A stretch of DNA of 64,000 nt, taken from Gulosibacter sediminis (GTDB lineage Bacteria; Actinomycetota; Actinomycetes; Actinomycetales; Microbacteriaceae). The notes beneath the pieces were generated by a model, which was not told the DNA's origin, did not search any database, and was given only the letters and a program-made list of their open reading frames with translations. The stretch lies in assembly GCF_023370115.1 (NCBI RefSeq), contig NZ_CP097160.1:1-64000 (forward strand), in the 5' to 3' direction. Shown here piece after piece: positions 24,658-32,718 of this stretch. Made by a program: the position numbers and the translations under genes. Every line of letters starts with the position of its first letter. The first letter of the stretch is position 1.

Positions 24658-25083
24658 ATGGACAACCTGCTTGGAATTCCGGAGACACTGCTGCCCGAGG
24701 AGTCCGAGGTTCTCGACGACCTCGGCAACCTCCCCGACAACGAGGCGGCGACCGAGGCGATTGTTGAAAAGCATCCCGCCTCGTCGCTTGCCTGGTCGGA
24801 GCTCGCGAGCCTCGCGCTTTCGGCCGACCAGACCATCCAGGCCTACGCGTTCGCGCGGGTCGGCTACCACCGCGGGTTGGATGCGCTGCGCAAGGCGGGC
24901 TGGCGTGGGCAGGGCCCCGTGCCGTGGTCGCACGAGCCGAACCGTGGCGTGCTGCGCTGCTTCTACCTGCTGCGTGAGTCGGCCCGGGCCATTGGCGAGA
25001 CGAGCGAAGTCGACCGCCTCACCGACCTGCTCAACGACGCCGATTCGAGCGCGATCGGCGCGATTGAGGCGGAGCGAGGCTAG
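24658..25083 (+). CDS. DUF3151 family protein
   Basis: 141 residues. The segment TIQAYAFARVGYHRGLDALRKAGWRGQGPVPWSHEPNRGVLRC is typical of the actinobacterial DUF3151 family, which commonly sits next to purA. It is mostly helical, with no signal peptide or enzyme motif. It begins 35 bases after the catabolic operon but has its own GATAAT box. No function is known to me. Confidence 0.8.
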   Translation: MDNLLGIPETLLPEESEVLDDLGNLPDNEAATEAIVEKHPASSLAWSELASLALSADQTIQAYAFARVGYHRGLDALRKAGWRGQGPVPWSHEPNRGVLRCFYLLRESARAIGETSEVDRLTDLLNDADSSAIGAIEAERG

Positions 25084-25127
25084 CTCGACGTAGAGTTAAG
25101 TGTTAGCTAGCAAAGGGTAGGGAGCTC

Positions 25128-26417
25128 ATGCCAGGCGTAGCAATCATTGGGAGTCAGTGGGGCGACGAAGGAAAGGGCAAGGCGACCGACCTTCTCGGCG
25201 GCCGCATTGACTATGTCGTCAAGTTCAACGGCGGCAACAACGCCGGGCACACGGTCGTCATCGGTGACGAGAAGTACGCCCTGCACCTGCTGCCCTCGGG
25301 CATCCTCACGCCGGGCGTCACGCCGGTGATCGGCAACGGCGTCGTCGTCGACCTCGGCGTGCTGTTCGAAGAGCTCGAGCACCTTGACGAGCGTGGCGTC
25401 GACACGTCGAAACTGCGCGTTTCGGGCAACGCCCACGTGATCCCCGAGTACAACCGCGCGCTCGACCAGGTGACCGAACGGTTCCTCGGCAAGCGCCGCA
25501 TCGGCACGACCGGCCGCGGCATCGGCCCGACGTACGCCGACAAGATGACCCGAGTGGGCATCCGCATTCAGGACCTCTTCGACGAGAACATCCTGCGCCA
25601 GAAGGTTGAGGGCGCGCTCGTGCAGAAGAACGAACTGCTCGTGAAGGCGTTCAACCGCCGCGCGTTCAGCGTCGACGAAATCACCGACAACCTGCTGCAG
25701 TATGCCGACCGCCTGCGCCCCATGGTGGGCGACACCGCGCTCGAGCTGCACGAGGCACTCGACCGTAACGAGATCGTCGTGTTCGAGGCCGGCCAGGCCA
25801 CGATGCTCGACATCGACCACGGCACCTATCCGTACGTGACCTCCTCGTCGGCCACGGCAGGCGGCGTTGCAACGGGTTCGGGTGTCTCACCGCGCGCGAT
25901 CAATCGCATCGTCGGCATCCAGAAGGCGTACATCACCCGCGTCGGCTCGGGCCCGTTCCCGACCGAGCTCGACGACGAGGTCGGCGAGAAGTTGCGCCAG
26001 CGCGGCGGCGAGTTCGGCACCACCACGGGTCGCCCGCGCCGCACCGGCTGGTTCGACTCGGTCGTCGCCCGCTACTCGTCGCGCATCAACGGGTTCACCG
26101 ACATCGTCATGACGAAGCTCGACGTGCTGTCGACCTTCGACACGATTCCCGTCTGCGTTGCCTACGACGTCGATGGCACCCGATTCGACGAGATGCCGAT
26201 GTCGCAGTCCGACGTGCACCACGCCAAGCCGATCTACGAGGAGTTCCCCGGCTGGCAGGAGGACATCTCCGGCATCAAGGACTTCGCCGACCTGCCGAAG
26301 AACGCGCAGGACTACGTCAAGGCCGTCGAGGAACTCTCGGGCGCCCGCATCTCGGCGATCGGCACGGGCCCGGCCCGCGACCACATCATCGAGCTGCACA
26401 ACCTGCTCGGCGACTAG
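25128..26417 (+). CDS. purA: Adenylosuccinate synthetase
   Basis: 429 residues, full length. It makes adenylosuccinate from IMP, aspartate and GTP. The signature [16 protein letters not shown] contains the P-loop-like GDEGKGK and the catalytic Asp. The later [21 protein letters not shown] and [11 protein letters not shown] motifs are intact. AGGGAG lies before the ATG. Its stop forms part of the palindrome CTAGCTCGAGCTAG, which also holds the stop of the convergent GntR gene. Confidence 0.97.
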   Translation: MPGVAIIGSQWGDEGKGKATDLLGGRIDYVVKFNGGNNAGHTVVIGDEKYALHLLPSGILTPGVTPVIGNGVVVDLGVLFEELEHLDERGVDTSKLRVSGNAHVIPEYNRALDQVTERFLGKRRIGTTGRGIGPTYADKMTRVGIRIQDLFDENILRQKVEGALVQKNELLVKAFNRRAFSVDEITDNLLQYADRLRPMVGDTALELHEALDRNEIVVFEAGQATMLDIDHGTYPYVTSSSATAGGVATGSGVSPRAINRIVGIQKAYITRVGSGPFPTELDDEVGEKLRQRGGEFGTTTGRPRRTGWFDSVVARYSSRINGFTDIVMTKLDVLSTFDTIPVCVAYDVDGTRFDEMPMSQSDVHHAKPIYEEFPGWQEDISGIKDFADLPKNAQDYVKAVEELSGARISAIGTGPARDHIIELHNLLGD

Positions 26418-26427
26418 CTCGAGCTAG
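26414..26427. repeat. Perfect 14-base palindrome carrying two convergent stop codons
   Basis: CTAGCTCGAGCTAG holds the purA stop (26415-26417) on the plus strand and the GntR-gene stop (26424-26426) on the minus strand. It is the entire boundary between the two genes. Confidence 0.8.
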
Positions 26428-27065
26428 GTGCCCAACCCCCGCAACAACCGGATGCGCAGCTCGCGCGCGGCCCGCATGTGGTCGCTCGCGAGCTGCCGCG
26501 CGAGGTCTTCGTTGCGGGCGTCGATCGCCGCGACGAGGGCCTCGTGTTCGTCGAGCGAGCTCTCCCAGCGGTCGCCGACCGAGAGCGTCGAGTGCGGCGC
26601 GTGCGTGAGGTGTAGCGCGAGGCGGTTGAGCAGGTCGACGAGCACGGGGTTGTGCGCCGCGGCCCAGATCGCGGCGTGAAACTCGAGGTTCGTCGTGAGT
26701 CGCTCGGCGTCGCTCGGCGACTCGAGCGCGCGGTCGCGGCGCACTAGCCCCTCGAGCTTCACCAGATCACCGAACTGGCGGTTCGCGGCCGCCTCCGCTG
26801 CGGCCTCACCCTCGAGCACGATGCGCACGTTGTAGGTGCCGAGGATGCGCTCGGGGTCGGGCGTCGCGACGTAGAGCGTGCGCCCCTGCCGCTCGAGCAG
26901 CCCGAGGTCGGTGAGCCGGGTCAGGGCCTCCCGCACCGGAGTGCGCGAGACCCCGAACCGCTCACCGAGCACGGCCTCCCGCAGCGGCGTGCCTGGCTCG
27001 AGCGCGCCCGTGAGGATCTCGTCGCGCAGGGCCATCATCAGGCTGTCGGGGTCGGTCGTGCTCAT
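26424..27065 (-). CDS. GntR-family regulator, FCD subfamily, of the tcuA region
   Basis: 213 residues. Winged-helix motif GERFGVSRTPVREALTRLTDLGLLE is followed by an FCD domain with EFHAAIWAAAHN and HEALVAAIDARN segments that carry the usual metal-binding Asp/His positions. The start at 27065 has only a weak GCGAG site. It follows tcuA by 22 bases on the same strand, so it is probably in its operon. Two GGTATACC boxes upstream of tcuA are likely operators. Control by citrate, tricarballylate or a related acid is inferred. Confidence 0.86.
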   Translation of the reverse strand: MSTTDPDSLMMALRDEILTGALEPGTPLREAVLGERFGVSRTPVREALTRLTDLGLLERQGRTLYVATPDPERILGTYNVRIVLEGEAAAEAAANRQFGDLVKLEGLVRRDRALESPSDAERLTTNLEFHAAIWAAAHNPVLVDLLNRLALHLTHAPHSTLSVGDRWESSLDEHEALVAAIDARNEDLARQLASDHMRAARELRIRLLRGLGT

Positions 27066-27087
27066 GTGCTCGCTTTGTGTGAGGGCG

Positions 27088-28560
27088 TTAGGCGATCGCG
27101 CCGGCGCGGCGACCAAACACGACGCCCGCCGCGAGGCCCGAACCACCAGGGTAATTGTTGCTGAACAGGCCGCCGAGCATCTCACCGGCAACGTAGAGGC
27201 CGGCGATCTCGTCGCCGCTCTCGCTGAGCACGCGCCCCTCGGTGTCCGCCTTCAGCCCGCCGAACGTGAAGGTGATGCCGCAGGTCACGCCGAAGGCATA
27301 GAAGGGGCCGGTCTCGAGCTCGGCCGCCCAGTTCGATTTCGGGGGTGTCGTGTCGGCGCGGCGCGCATCCTTCACCGTCGGGTCGAAGGGCTTGTCGCGA
27401 TCAATCGACGCGTTGAACGACCGCACGGTCTCACCGAGCGCGGCCGGGTCGACGCCGATCTTCTCGGCGAGCTCTTCGATGGTGTCGGCCTGCTCGACCG
27501 AGATGCCGGGCATGTCGTACTCCTCGACCCGCAGCATCGGCCGCAGCTTCGCGTCGAAAATCTGCCACGCGACCGAGCCGGGCTGGCGCAGGATCTCCTT
27601 GCCGTACTTCGCGTAGGTGTAGTTGCGGAAGTCGGCGCCCTCATCGAGGAAGCGCTCGCCGTTGCGGTTGACGATGATGCCGAGCGGATAGCTCTGGCGC
27701 GTGAGGCGGTTCGTGAGCTCGCGGTTCGACTCGTTTTCGGGGAGGAAGGCATCCCACTGCACCGAGTGGCAGGTCTGCCAGTCGCCGCCGCGCCCGGCAC
27801 CGAGCGCGAGCGCAGCGCGCAGCATGTCGCCCTGGTTGTAGGGCGTGCCGCGCACCTTCGCGTGCTCCCAGCCCTCGCCGAGGTACTCGCGGCGCAGCTC
27901 GGGGTTCGCCTCGAAGCCACCGGCGGTGAGGATGACCGACTCGGCCCGCAGCTCGACCTCGCCTTCTCCGGTGGTCACGCGAACGCCGACGACGCGGTCG
28001 CCCTCGGTGAGTAGCTCGCTCGCCCGGTGGCCGTAGCGAATGTCGATGCCCGATTCCTGCGCAACCCGGGTGTGGTCGGCGATGAGGCCCTCGCCGCCGC
28101 CGACGTTGCCGACGTGCAGCCCGCCCCAGAAGAGGTACGAGCCGTCGGGGCGCTCATAGGCCTGGCGCTCGTACATGAGGCGGTACTTCAGGCCCTTGCC
28201 CTGCAGCCAGCGCAGCGTCGGGGTGACCTCGCTCACGAGCACCTCGGTGAGCTCGGGGTCGTTGCGCCCCTCGGTGACCTTCTCGAGGTCGGCGCGGTAC
28301 TCGTCGGCGGTGTACGGCGGCACGACGGTGGTCGCCCAGCGTTCGTCGGGCTCGAGCCACTCGCGCAGCTCGTCGAGGCCGGAGTGGGTGATGCGGGTGG
28401 CGCCGGCGGTGTAAAAGCTGTTACCACCGGCCATGTCGGCCGCTCCGGCCTCGAGCAGGATGACGCGTCGGCCGCGCTCGGCGGCGGCGTGGGCCGCGGT
28501 GAATCCGGCGTTGCCGCCGCCAACGATGATGACGTCGGTGTCGAGGGGAGCTGCGGGCAT
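27088..28560 (-). CDS. tcuA: FAD-dependent tricarballylate dehydrogenase-like protein
   Basis: 490 residues. The FAD site VIIVGGGNAGFTAAHAAAERG and the following AGGNSFYTAGATR match TcuA and related fumarate-reductase-type flavoproteins. A second FAD segment, YVAGEMLGGLFSNNYPGGSG, lies near the C terminus. TcuA oxidises tricarballylate to cis-aconitate, which then enters the citric acid cycle. GGAGG lies 6 bases before the ATG at 28560. No TcuB-like iron-sulfur partner is next to it. The adjacent CitAB-type system and TctCBA transporter support a tricarboxylate role. Confidence 0.8.
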   Translation of the reverse strand: MPAAPLDTDVIIVGGGNAGFTAAHAAAERGRRVILLEAGAADMAGGNSFYTAGATRITHSGLDELREWLEPDERWATTVVPPYTADEYRADLEKVTEGRNDPELTEVLVSEVTPTLRWLQGKGLKYRLMYERQAYERPDGSYLFWGGLHVGNVGGGEGLIADHTRVAQESGIDIRYGHRASELLTEGDRVVGVRVTTGEGEVELRAESVILTAGGFEANPELRREYLGEGWEHAKVRGTPYNQGDMLRAALALGAGRGGDWQTCHSVQWDAFLPENESNRELTNRLTRQSYPLGIIVNRNGERFLDEGADFRNYTYAKYGKEILRQPGSVAWQIFDAKLRPMLRVEEYDMPGISVEQADTIEELAEKIGVDPAALGETVRSFNASIDRDKPFDPTVKDARRADTTPPKSNWAAELETGPFYAFGVTCGITFTFGGLKADTEGRVLSESGDEIAGLYVAGEMLGGLFSNNYPGGSGLAAGVVFGRRAGAIA

Positions 28561-28580
28561 GATGACCTCCATCGGGTTTC

Positions 28581-28598
28581 GGTATACCCAGGTATACC
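28581..28598. promoter_or_regulatory. Tandem GGTATACC boxes upstream of tcuA
   Basis: GGTATACC occurs at 28581-28588 and 28591-28598, spaced by one helical turn (10 bases), 21 bases before the tcuA start codon. Each is itself a palindrome. FCD regulators are known to use GGTATA-like repeats (E. coli NanR), so these are good candidates for the 26.4-kb GntR protein. Confidence 0.6.
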
Positions 28599-28626
28599 CG
28601 AATGCCGACGTGACGCGCAAGGAGTG

Positions 28627-29325
28627 TTAGTCGCGCCGGCCAGACCACCGATACTCGTGCTGCGGCCGGCCGGTGTCGCCGTAGCGCGGCTGCATCTCGA
28701 CGAGCCCTTCGTGCACGAGCAGCTGCAGGTACCGCCGCGCGCTCACCCGCGAGAGTCCGGTGTGCTCGGCGAGTTCGTTCGCGGTCACGGGCGCGGGCTG
28801 CTGGCGCAGCGACGCGATCACCCGGTCGCGGCTCGCGGCGCTGAGTCCTTTCGGCGTCGCGCTCGGGGCGGGATGCGCGCCGGTCGCGAGCAGCGCATCC
28901 ACCTGCGCCTGCGAGATCTCGCCGCGCTCGCGCATCCGCGCCCGCTGCTGCGCCCAGGCGGCGTAGGTCTGCAGCCGCGCGGTGAACGCGTCGCGCGTGA
29001 ACGGCTTGAGCAGAAAGTCGACGACGCCGAGCTCGCCCGCCTGCTCGACGAGCTCGGGCTCGTGCGCCGCGCTCACCATGAGCACGTCGACGCGCAGGCC
29101 GGCATCGGCCCGGATGCGCCGGAGCAGGTCGAGCCCGCTCGTGTCGGGCAGGTAGAGGTCGAGCAGCAGCAGGTCGACTTCGCCCTGGCGCAGCCGGCCG
29201 AGCGCAGCCGCCGCCGTGAGCTCGCTGCCGACGAGCGTGAAGCCCGGCAGCTGCTCGAGAAACGTGCCGTGCAGCCGACCGACCGCGAAGTCGTCGTCGA
29301 CGATGAGGGTGCGAATGTCGGTCAC
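28627..29325 (-). CDS. Response regulator, CitB/DcuR type
   Basis: 232 residues. The receiver domain has the acidic pocket DDD (residues 10-12), phosphoacceptor Asp in LLLLDLYLPDTSGLD (about 56) and Lys in LLKPF. The C-terminal region has a winged-helix with TANELAEHTGLSRVSARRYLQLL, as in CitB and DcuR. It overlaps the kinase gene by ATGA. It should activate the divergent tctCBA operon and perhaps tcuA on sensing extracellular tricarboxylates. Confidence 0.9.
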   Translation of the reverse strand: MTDIRTLIVDDDFAVGRLHGTFLEQLPGFTLVGSELTAAAALGRLRQGEVDLLLLDLYLPDTSGLDLLRRIRADAGLRVDVLMVSAAHEPELVEQAGELGVVDFLLKPFTRDAFTARLQTYAAWAQQRARMRERGEISQAQVDALLATGAHPAPSATPKGLSAASRDRVIASLRQQPAPVTANELAEHTGLSRVSARRYLQLLVHEGLVEMQPRYGDTGRPQHEYRWSGRRD

Positions 29326-30944
29326 TGCGGGGCTCCTACGCCGGATGCGGTGTCGGGGGAGTCGAGCGGAAGGTCGGCCTCGACCTGGGCACCGCCGAGT
29401 TCGGAGACGCCGAAGCGCAGCTCGCCGCCACGCTCGCGCACGACCTCCTGCACCGAGAACAGGCCGATGCCGTGCCGCTCGGGCTCGTCGAGCTTCGTGG
29501 TGATGCCGCCGGTGGTGAGCACCTCGGGCGAGGCCGCGAAGCCCGGGCCGTCGTCTTCGACCACGATTTCGAGCAAGCCCGTGCCGGGCTCGGCGAGCAG
29601 CGTGAGCCGCACCGTGCCGCCGAAGCCCGTCGCCTCGACGGCGTTGGTGAGGAGGTTCGCGACGACGAGCAGATCGTCGGTGGTCACAGTGACGCCGGCG
29701 GGCACGTGTGAGTCATCGTCGAGCTCGAGCGTGACGTGCTCGCGCGACGCCGCCGCGGCGTGGGCCGAGACGAGCGCGGCGAGCAGCGCCGGCTCGAGCG
29801 CGGTGAGGTCGAGTTCGGATGCGGCGTTCGGGTCGAGCTCGTTCGGCTGCTCCTCGAGGTAGGCGCGCGCCTGCTCGTACTCGCCGAGCTCGAGCAGCCC
29901 CGAGAGCACGTGCATCCGGTTCTCGAACTCGTGCGCCTCGATGCGCAGCAGCTGTGCCTGTTCGCGCTGGCGCTCGAGGCGGGCGATCGCGTCGTCGAGC
30001 TGCGAGCGGTCGCGCATCGCGAGCATCCGCCCGATCGCCCGGCCGTCGGCCCAGGTCGCGGCCGCGTGCACGTAGACGCTGCCGCTCGGCAGGTGCACGA
30101 GCTGCAGATCCTCGGGCGGATGCTCGGCCTCGAGTAGCTGCGCGAGCTCCTCGGGCAGGGCGTCGAGCCCCGCGCCCTCGAGCTCACCCTCGGACGCGAC
30201 CCCGAGCATCCGCGCCGCCTCGCGGTTCACGAGCTGCACGCGGCCGTCGGCATCGGTCGCGATGACGCCCTCCTCCGTGCTCTCCATGACCGCGCGGTGG
30301 GCCTGCAGCAGCTGCGCGAGCTGATCGGGCTCGACGCCGTAGAGCTTGCGGCGCAGCCACTTCGACACGAACCACGCGAGCACGGCGCCCGCGATGATCG
30401 CGAGCAGCGACACCGCGGCGAGCGGCACGACCTGCATGAGCGCGTCGTCGCGAATCTCGCTCACGAGCTCGCCGACCGAGAGCGTGCCGACGACTTCGCC
30501 CGACTCGGTGCGAATCGGCACCTTGACGCGGTAGGTGATGCCCTGCGTGCCCTCCTCGACGCCGGCGAAGGTCTCGCCGCGGCGGATCGCCGAGTGGTCG
30601 GACGAGACGGGCTCGCCGACCTCCGACGGGTCGACGTGGGCGACGCGGATGTTGTCCATGCCGACGACGGTGATGTAGCGGAAATCGCTCGACGACATCG
30701 CGGCGTCGACGATCGGCTGAATCTCGGCGTGCGCGTTCGGCCCCTGCATCGCGTCGATCACCGACGGCAGGTGGCTCAGGGTGAGCGCCTGCCCGTAGAT
30801 GCGCTGCTCGGTCGCCTCCTGATTCGCCGCCACCGAGCGCACGACGCCGACGACCGCAACGATGACGACGACCGCGATGATGATCGCCATCTGCACGGCA
30901 AACAGCGCGCCGCTGAGGCGCCGAGGCGAGCGAGTACGCGTCAT
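29322..30944 (-). CDS. Sensor histidine kinase, CitA/DcuS type
   Basis: 540 residues. Two transmembrane segments (about 14-36 and 175-200) enclose a PASp/Cache ligand domain with RYITVVGMDNIRVAHVDPSEVG, the CitA hallmark. A cytoplasmic PAS domain and a SPOB-type dimerisation helix (HEFENRMHVLSGLLELGEY, phospho-His) follow, then the ATPase with N-box LLTNAVEA and DDGPGF. The start at 30944 has a weak GAGAAAG site. It is divergent from tctC. The ligand is probably citrate or another di/tricarboxylate. Confidence 0.9.
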   Translation of the reverse strand: MTRTRSPRRLSGALFAVQMAIIIAVVVIVAVVGVVRSVAANQEATEQRIYGQALTLSHLPSVIDAMQGPNAHAEIQPIVDAAMSSSDFRYITVVGMDNIRVAHVDPSEVGEPVSSDHSAIRRGETFAGVEEGTQGITYRVKVPIRTESGEVVGTLSVGELVSEIRDDALMQVVPLAAVSLLAIIAGAVLAWFVSKWLRRKLYGVEPDQLAQLLQAHRAVMESTEEGVIATDADGRVQLVNREAARMLGVASEGELEGAGLDALPEELAQLLEAEHPPEDLQLVHLPSGSVYVHAAATWADGRAIGRMLAMRDRSQLDDAIARLERQREQAQLLRIEAHEFENRMHVLSGLLELGEYEQARAYLEEQPNELDPNAASELDLTALEPALLAALVSAHAAAASREHVTLELDDDSHVPAGVTVTTDDLLVVANLLTNAVEATGFGGTVRLTLLAEPGTGLLEIVVEDDGPGFAASPEVLTTGGITTKLDEPERHGIGLFSVQEVVRERGGELRFGVSELGGAQVEADLPLDSPDTASGVGAPQ

Positions 30945-30990
30945 TGCAGAGTCTTTCTCGGAGTGGCGCACCCATCATGCCTCGCCCTGA

Positions 30991-31024
30991 CCGAAATGAC
31001 CAAAAGTTCCGATACTTGCCGAAA
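30991..31024. promoter_or_regulatory. Candidate response-regulator repeats between the kinase and tctC
   Basis: Three CCGAAA/CCGATA/CCGAAA hexamers begin at 30991, 31009 and 31019 in an AT-richer patch of the divergent intergenic region. Direct repeats of this kind are common for CitB-type regulators. The assignment is tentative. Confidence 0.3.
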
Positions 31025-31114
31025 CGGCGGCCTGGCCCGCCCACCTGCCTAGCGTGTTCGTGAGTCTGGCCGCCCGCGCCGACTCGCTGATGCAAGCAGG
31101 ACAACGGAGTTCAG

Positions 31115-32095
31115 ATGGCAAAAGTCATGCGCAATCTCATTTTTGGGGTGGTGGTCGCGCTCGTCGCCGGATTCGCGTTCGCAAACGCGATTTCCACCGC
31201 ATCCAACTCAACCGTGCGCTCGAAGATCACGATCATGGCCCCCGCCGCGCCCGGCGGTGGTTGGGACGGCTTCGCCCGCACCGCCCAGCAGACCCTGCGC
31301 GGCGACAGCATCGTCGCGAACGCGCAGGTCGTCAACGTGCCCGGCGCGAGCGGCACGATCGGGCTCTCGCAGTGCGTGCAGATGGAGGGCCACGCCGACT
31401 ACCTCATGGTCACGGGCGGCGTCATGATCGGCGGCATCGCGGTGTCGAAGCCGAACGAAACCCTCGCCGACGTCACGCCGATCGCGCGCATCGCCGACGA
31501 CTACGCGGCGATCGTCGTGCCCGCCGACAGCGAGATTCAAGACCTCGACGACTTCATCGAGGCGTGGAAGGCCGAACCGACGGGCTTCTCGTTCGCGGGC
31601 GGCTCGCTCGGCTCGATCGAGCACCTCGTCACCGCGATGCTCGCGGGCGAGGTCGGCATCAACCCCTCCGACGTCAACTACATCGCCTACTCGGGCGGTG
31701 GGGATGCGCTGAGCGCGATGCTCTCGCACACCACCACCGCGGGTGCCTCGGGCTACAACGAGGTCGCCGCGCAGGTCGAGGCGGGCGAGCTACGGCTCAT
31801 CGCGATCTCGGCGCCGGAGCCGGTCGAGGGCGTCGACGCCCCGACCCTCGTCGAGGCGGGCTACAACGTCGAGATGACGAACTGGCGCGGCTTCGTCGCC
31901 CCGCCGGGCATCACCGACGCGGAGCAGCAGGAGCTCGTCGACATCGTCACCGAGATGCGCGACTCGCCCGAGTGGCAGGAGGCCCTCGTGCGCAATAGCT
32001 GGACCGACACGTTCCTCACCGGCCCCGAGTTTGAGGAATTCATCGACCAGCAACAACAAGAGGTCAACGCGATCGTCGAGGAGCTCGGACTATGA
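31115..32095 (+). CDS. tctC: Tripartite tricarboxylate transporter binding protein
   Basis: 326 residues. An N-terminal hydrophobic segment serves as signal or anchor. The mature part has the TctC/Bug pattern: ITIMAPAAPGGGWDGFARTAQQTL, NVPGASGTIG and TGFSFAGGSLGSIEHL. It captures citrate or a similar acid outside the membrane and delivers it to TctAB. CGGAG precedes the ATG. tctB begins in its stop codon. The first-gene position opposite a CitA-type kinase fits induction by tricarboxylates. Confidence 0.9.
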   Translation: MAKVMRNLIFGVVVALVAGFAFANAISTASNSTVRSKITIMAPAAPGGGWDGFARTAQQTLRGDSIVANAQVVNVPGASGTIGLSQCVQMEGHADYLMVTGGVMIGGIAVSKPNETLADVTPIARIADDYAAIVVPADSEIQDLDDFIEAWKAEPTGFSFAGGSLGSIEHLVTAMLAGEVGINPSDVNYIAYSGGGDALSAMLSHTTTAGASGYNEVAAQVEAGELRLIAISAPEPVEGVDAPTLVEAGYNVEMTNWRGFVAPPGITDAEQQELVDIVTEMRDSPEWQEALVRNSWTDTFLTGPEFEEFIDQQQQEVNAIVEELGL

Positions 32096-32718
32096 CCGCC
32101 ACCACCACCCGCGACCGCACCCAGTCGCGACCCCGCACCATCCGATGGGGCGATGTCATCATCTCGGTGATCGGCCTCGCCATCGCGGCCGTGCTGTTCT
32201 ACGGCGCCGCCACCATGGAGGTGCGCGGCCAGGCCGTGCCCGGCCCCGAGTTCTTCCCCGTGCTCGTGGGCATCCTGCTCACCGCCGTGAGCGGCTACCT
32301 GCTCGTGCGCGCGATCATTCCGCGCAAGCGCACCGAGGAACACACCGCGCTGCGCCCCGACGTCTCGAGCGAAATGCTCACCGACGTCGGTAACGCGAAC
32401 ACCCAGGTCATCGCCCTCGAGCAGGAACACGAGCACGAGGCCCCCGCCGATGACGACGATGCGCCGACGCACGACATTAACTGGCGCGCGACCGGCGTCA
32501 CGATCGGCGCCGTGCTCGGCTTCATCCTGCTGCTGCCGCTGCTCGGCTGGGTCATCACCGCCGCGCTGCTCTTCGGCGCGGTCACGATCGGCTTCGGCTC
32601 GAAGCGCATCTGGTTCAACCTCGGCGTCGGCCTGCTCATCAGCTCGATCGTGCAGCTCGTCTTTAGCGGCCTGCTCGGGCTCACGCTGCCCGCCGGGTTC
32701 CTCGGAGGGATCTTCTAA
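32092..32718 (+). CDS. tctB: Tripartite tricarboxylate transporter small subunit
   Basis: 208 residues with four predicted transmembrane segments in two pairs. TctB proteins are usually about 150 residues. The extra length is a hydrophilic loop of about 55 residues between helices 2 and 3, rich in Glu, His and Asp (EQEHEHEAPADDDDAPTHD). The loop may bind metal or simply be disordered. Its ATG overlaps the tctC stop (ATGA), and its stop overlaps the tctA start (TAATG). Confidence 0.88.
   Translation: MTATTTRDRTQSRPRTIRWGDVIISVIGLAIAAVLFYGAATMEVRGQAVPGPEFFPVLVGILLTAVSGYLLVRAIIPRKRTEEHTALRPDVSSEMLTDVGNANTQVIALEQEHEHEAPADDDDAPTHDINWRATGVTIGAVLGFILLLPLLGWVITAALLFGAVTIGFGSKRIWFNLGVGLLISSIVQLVFSGLLGLTLPAGFLGGIF

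Noticed and set aside
28027-29862. A 611-codon plus-strand frame opposite tcuA and the CitB-type regulator
   Set aside because: It crosses two well-supported minus-strand genes and has no recognisable domain.
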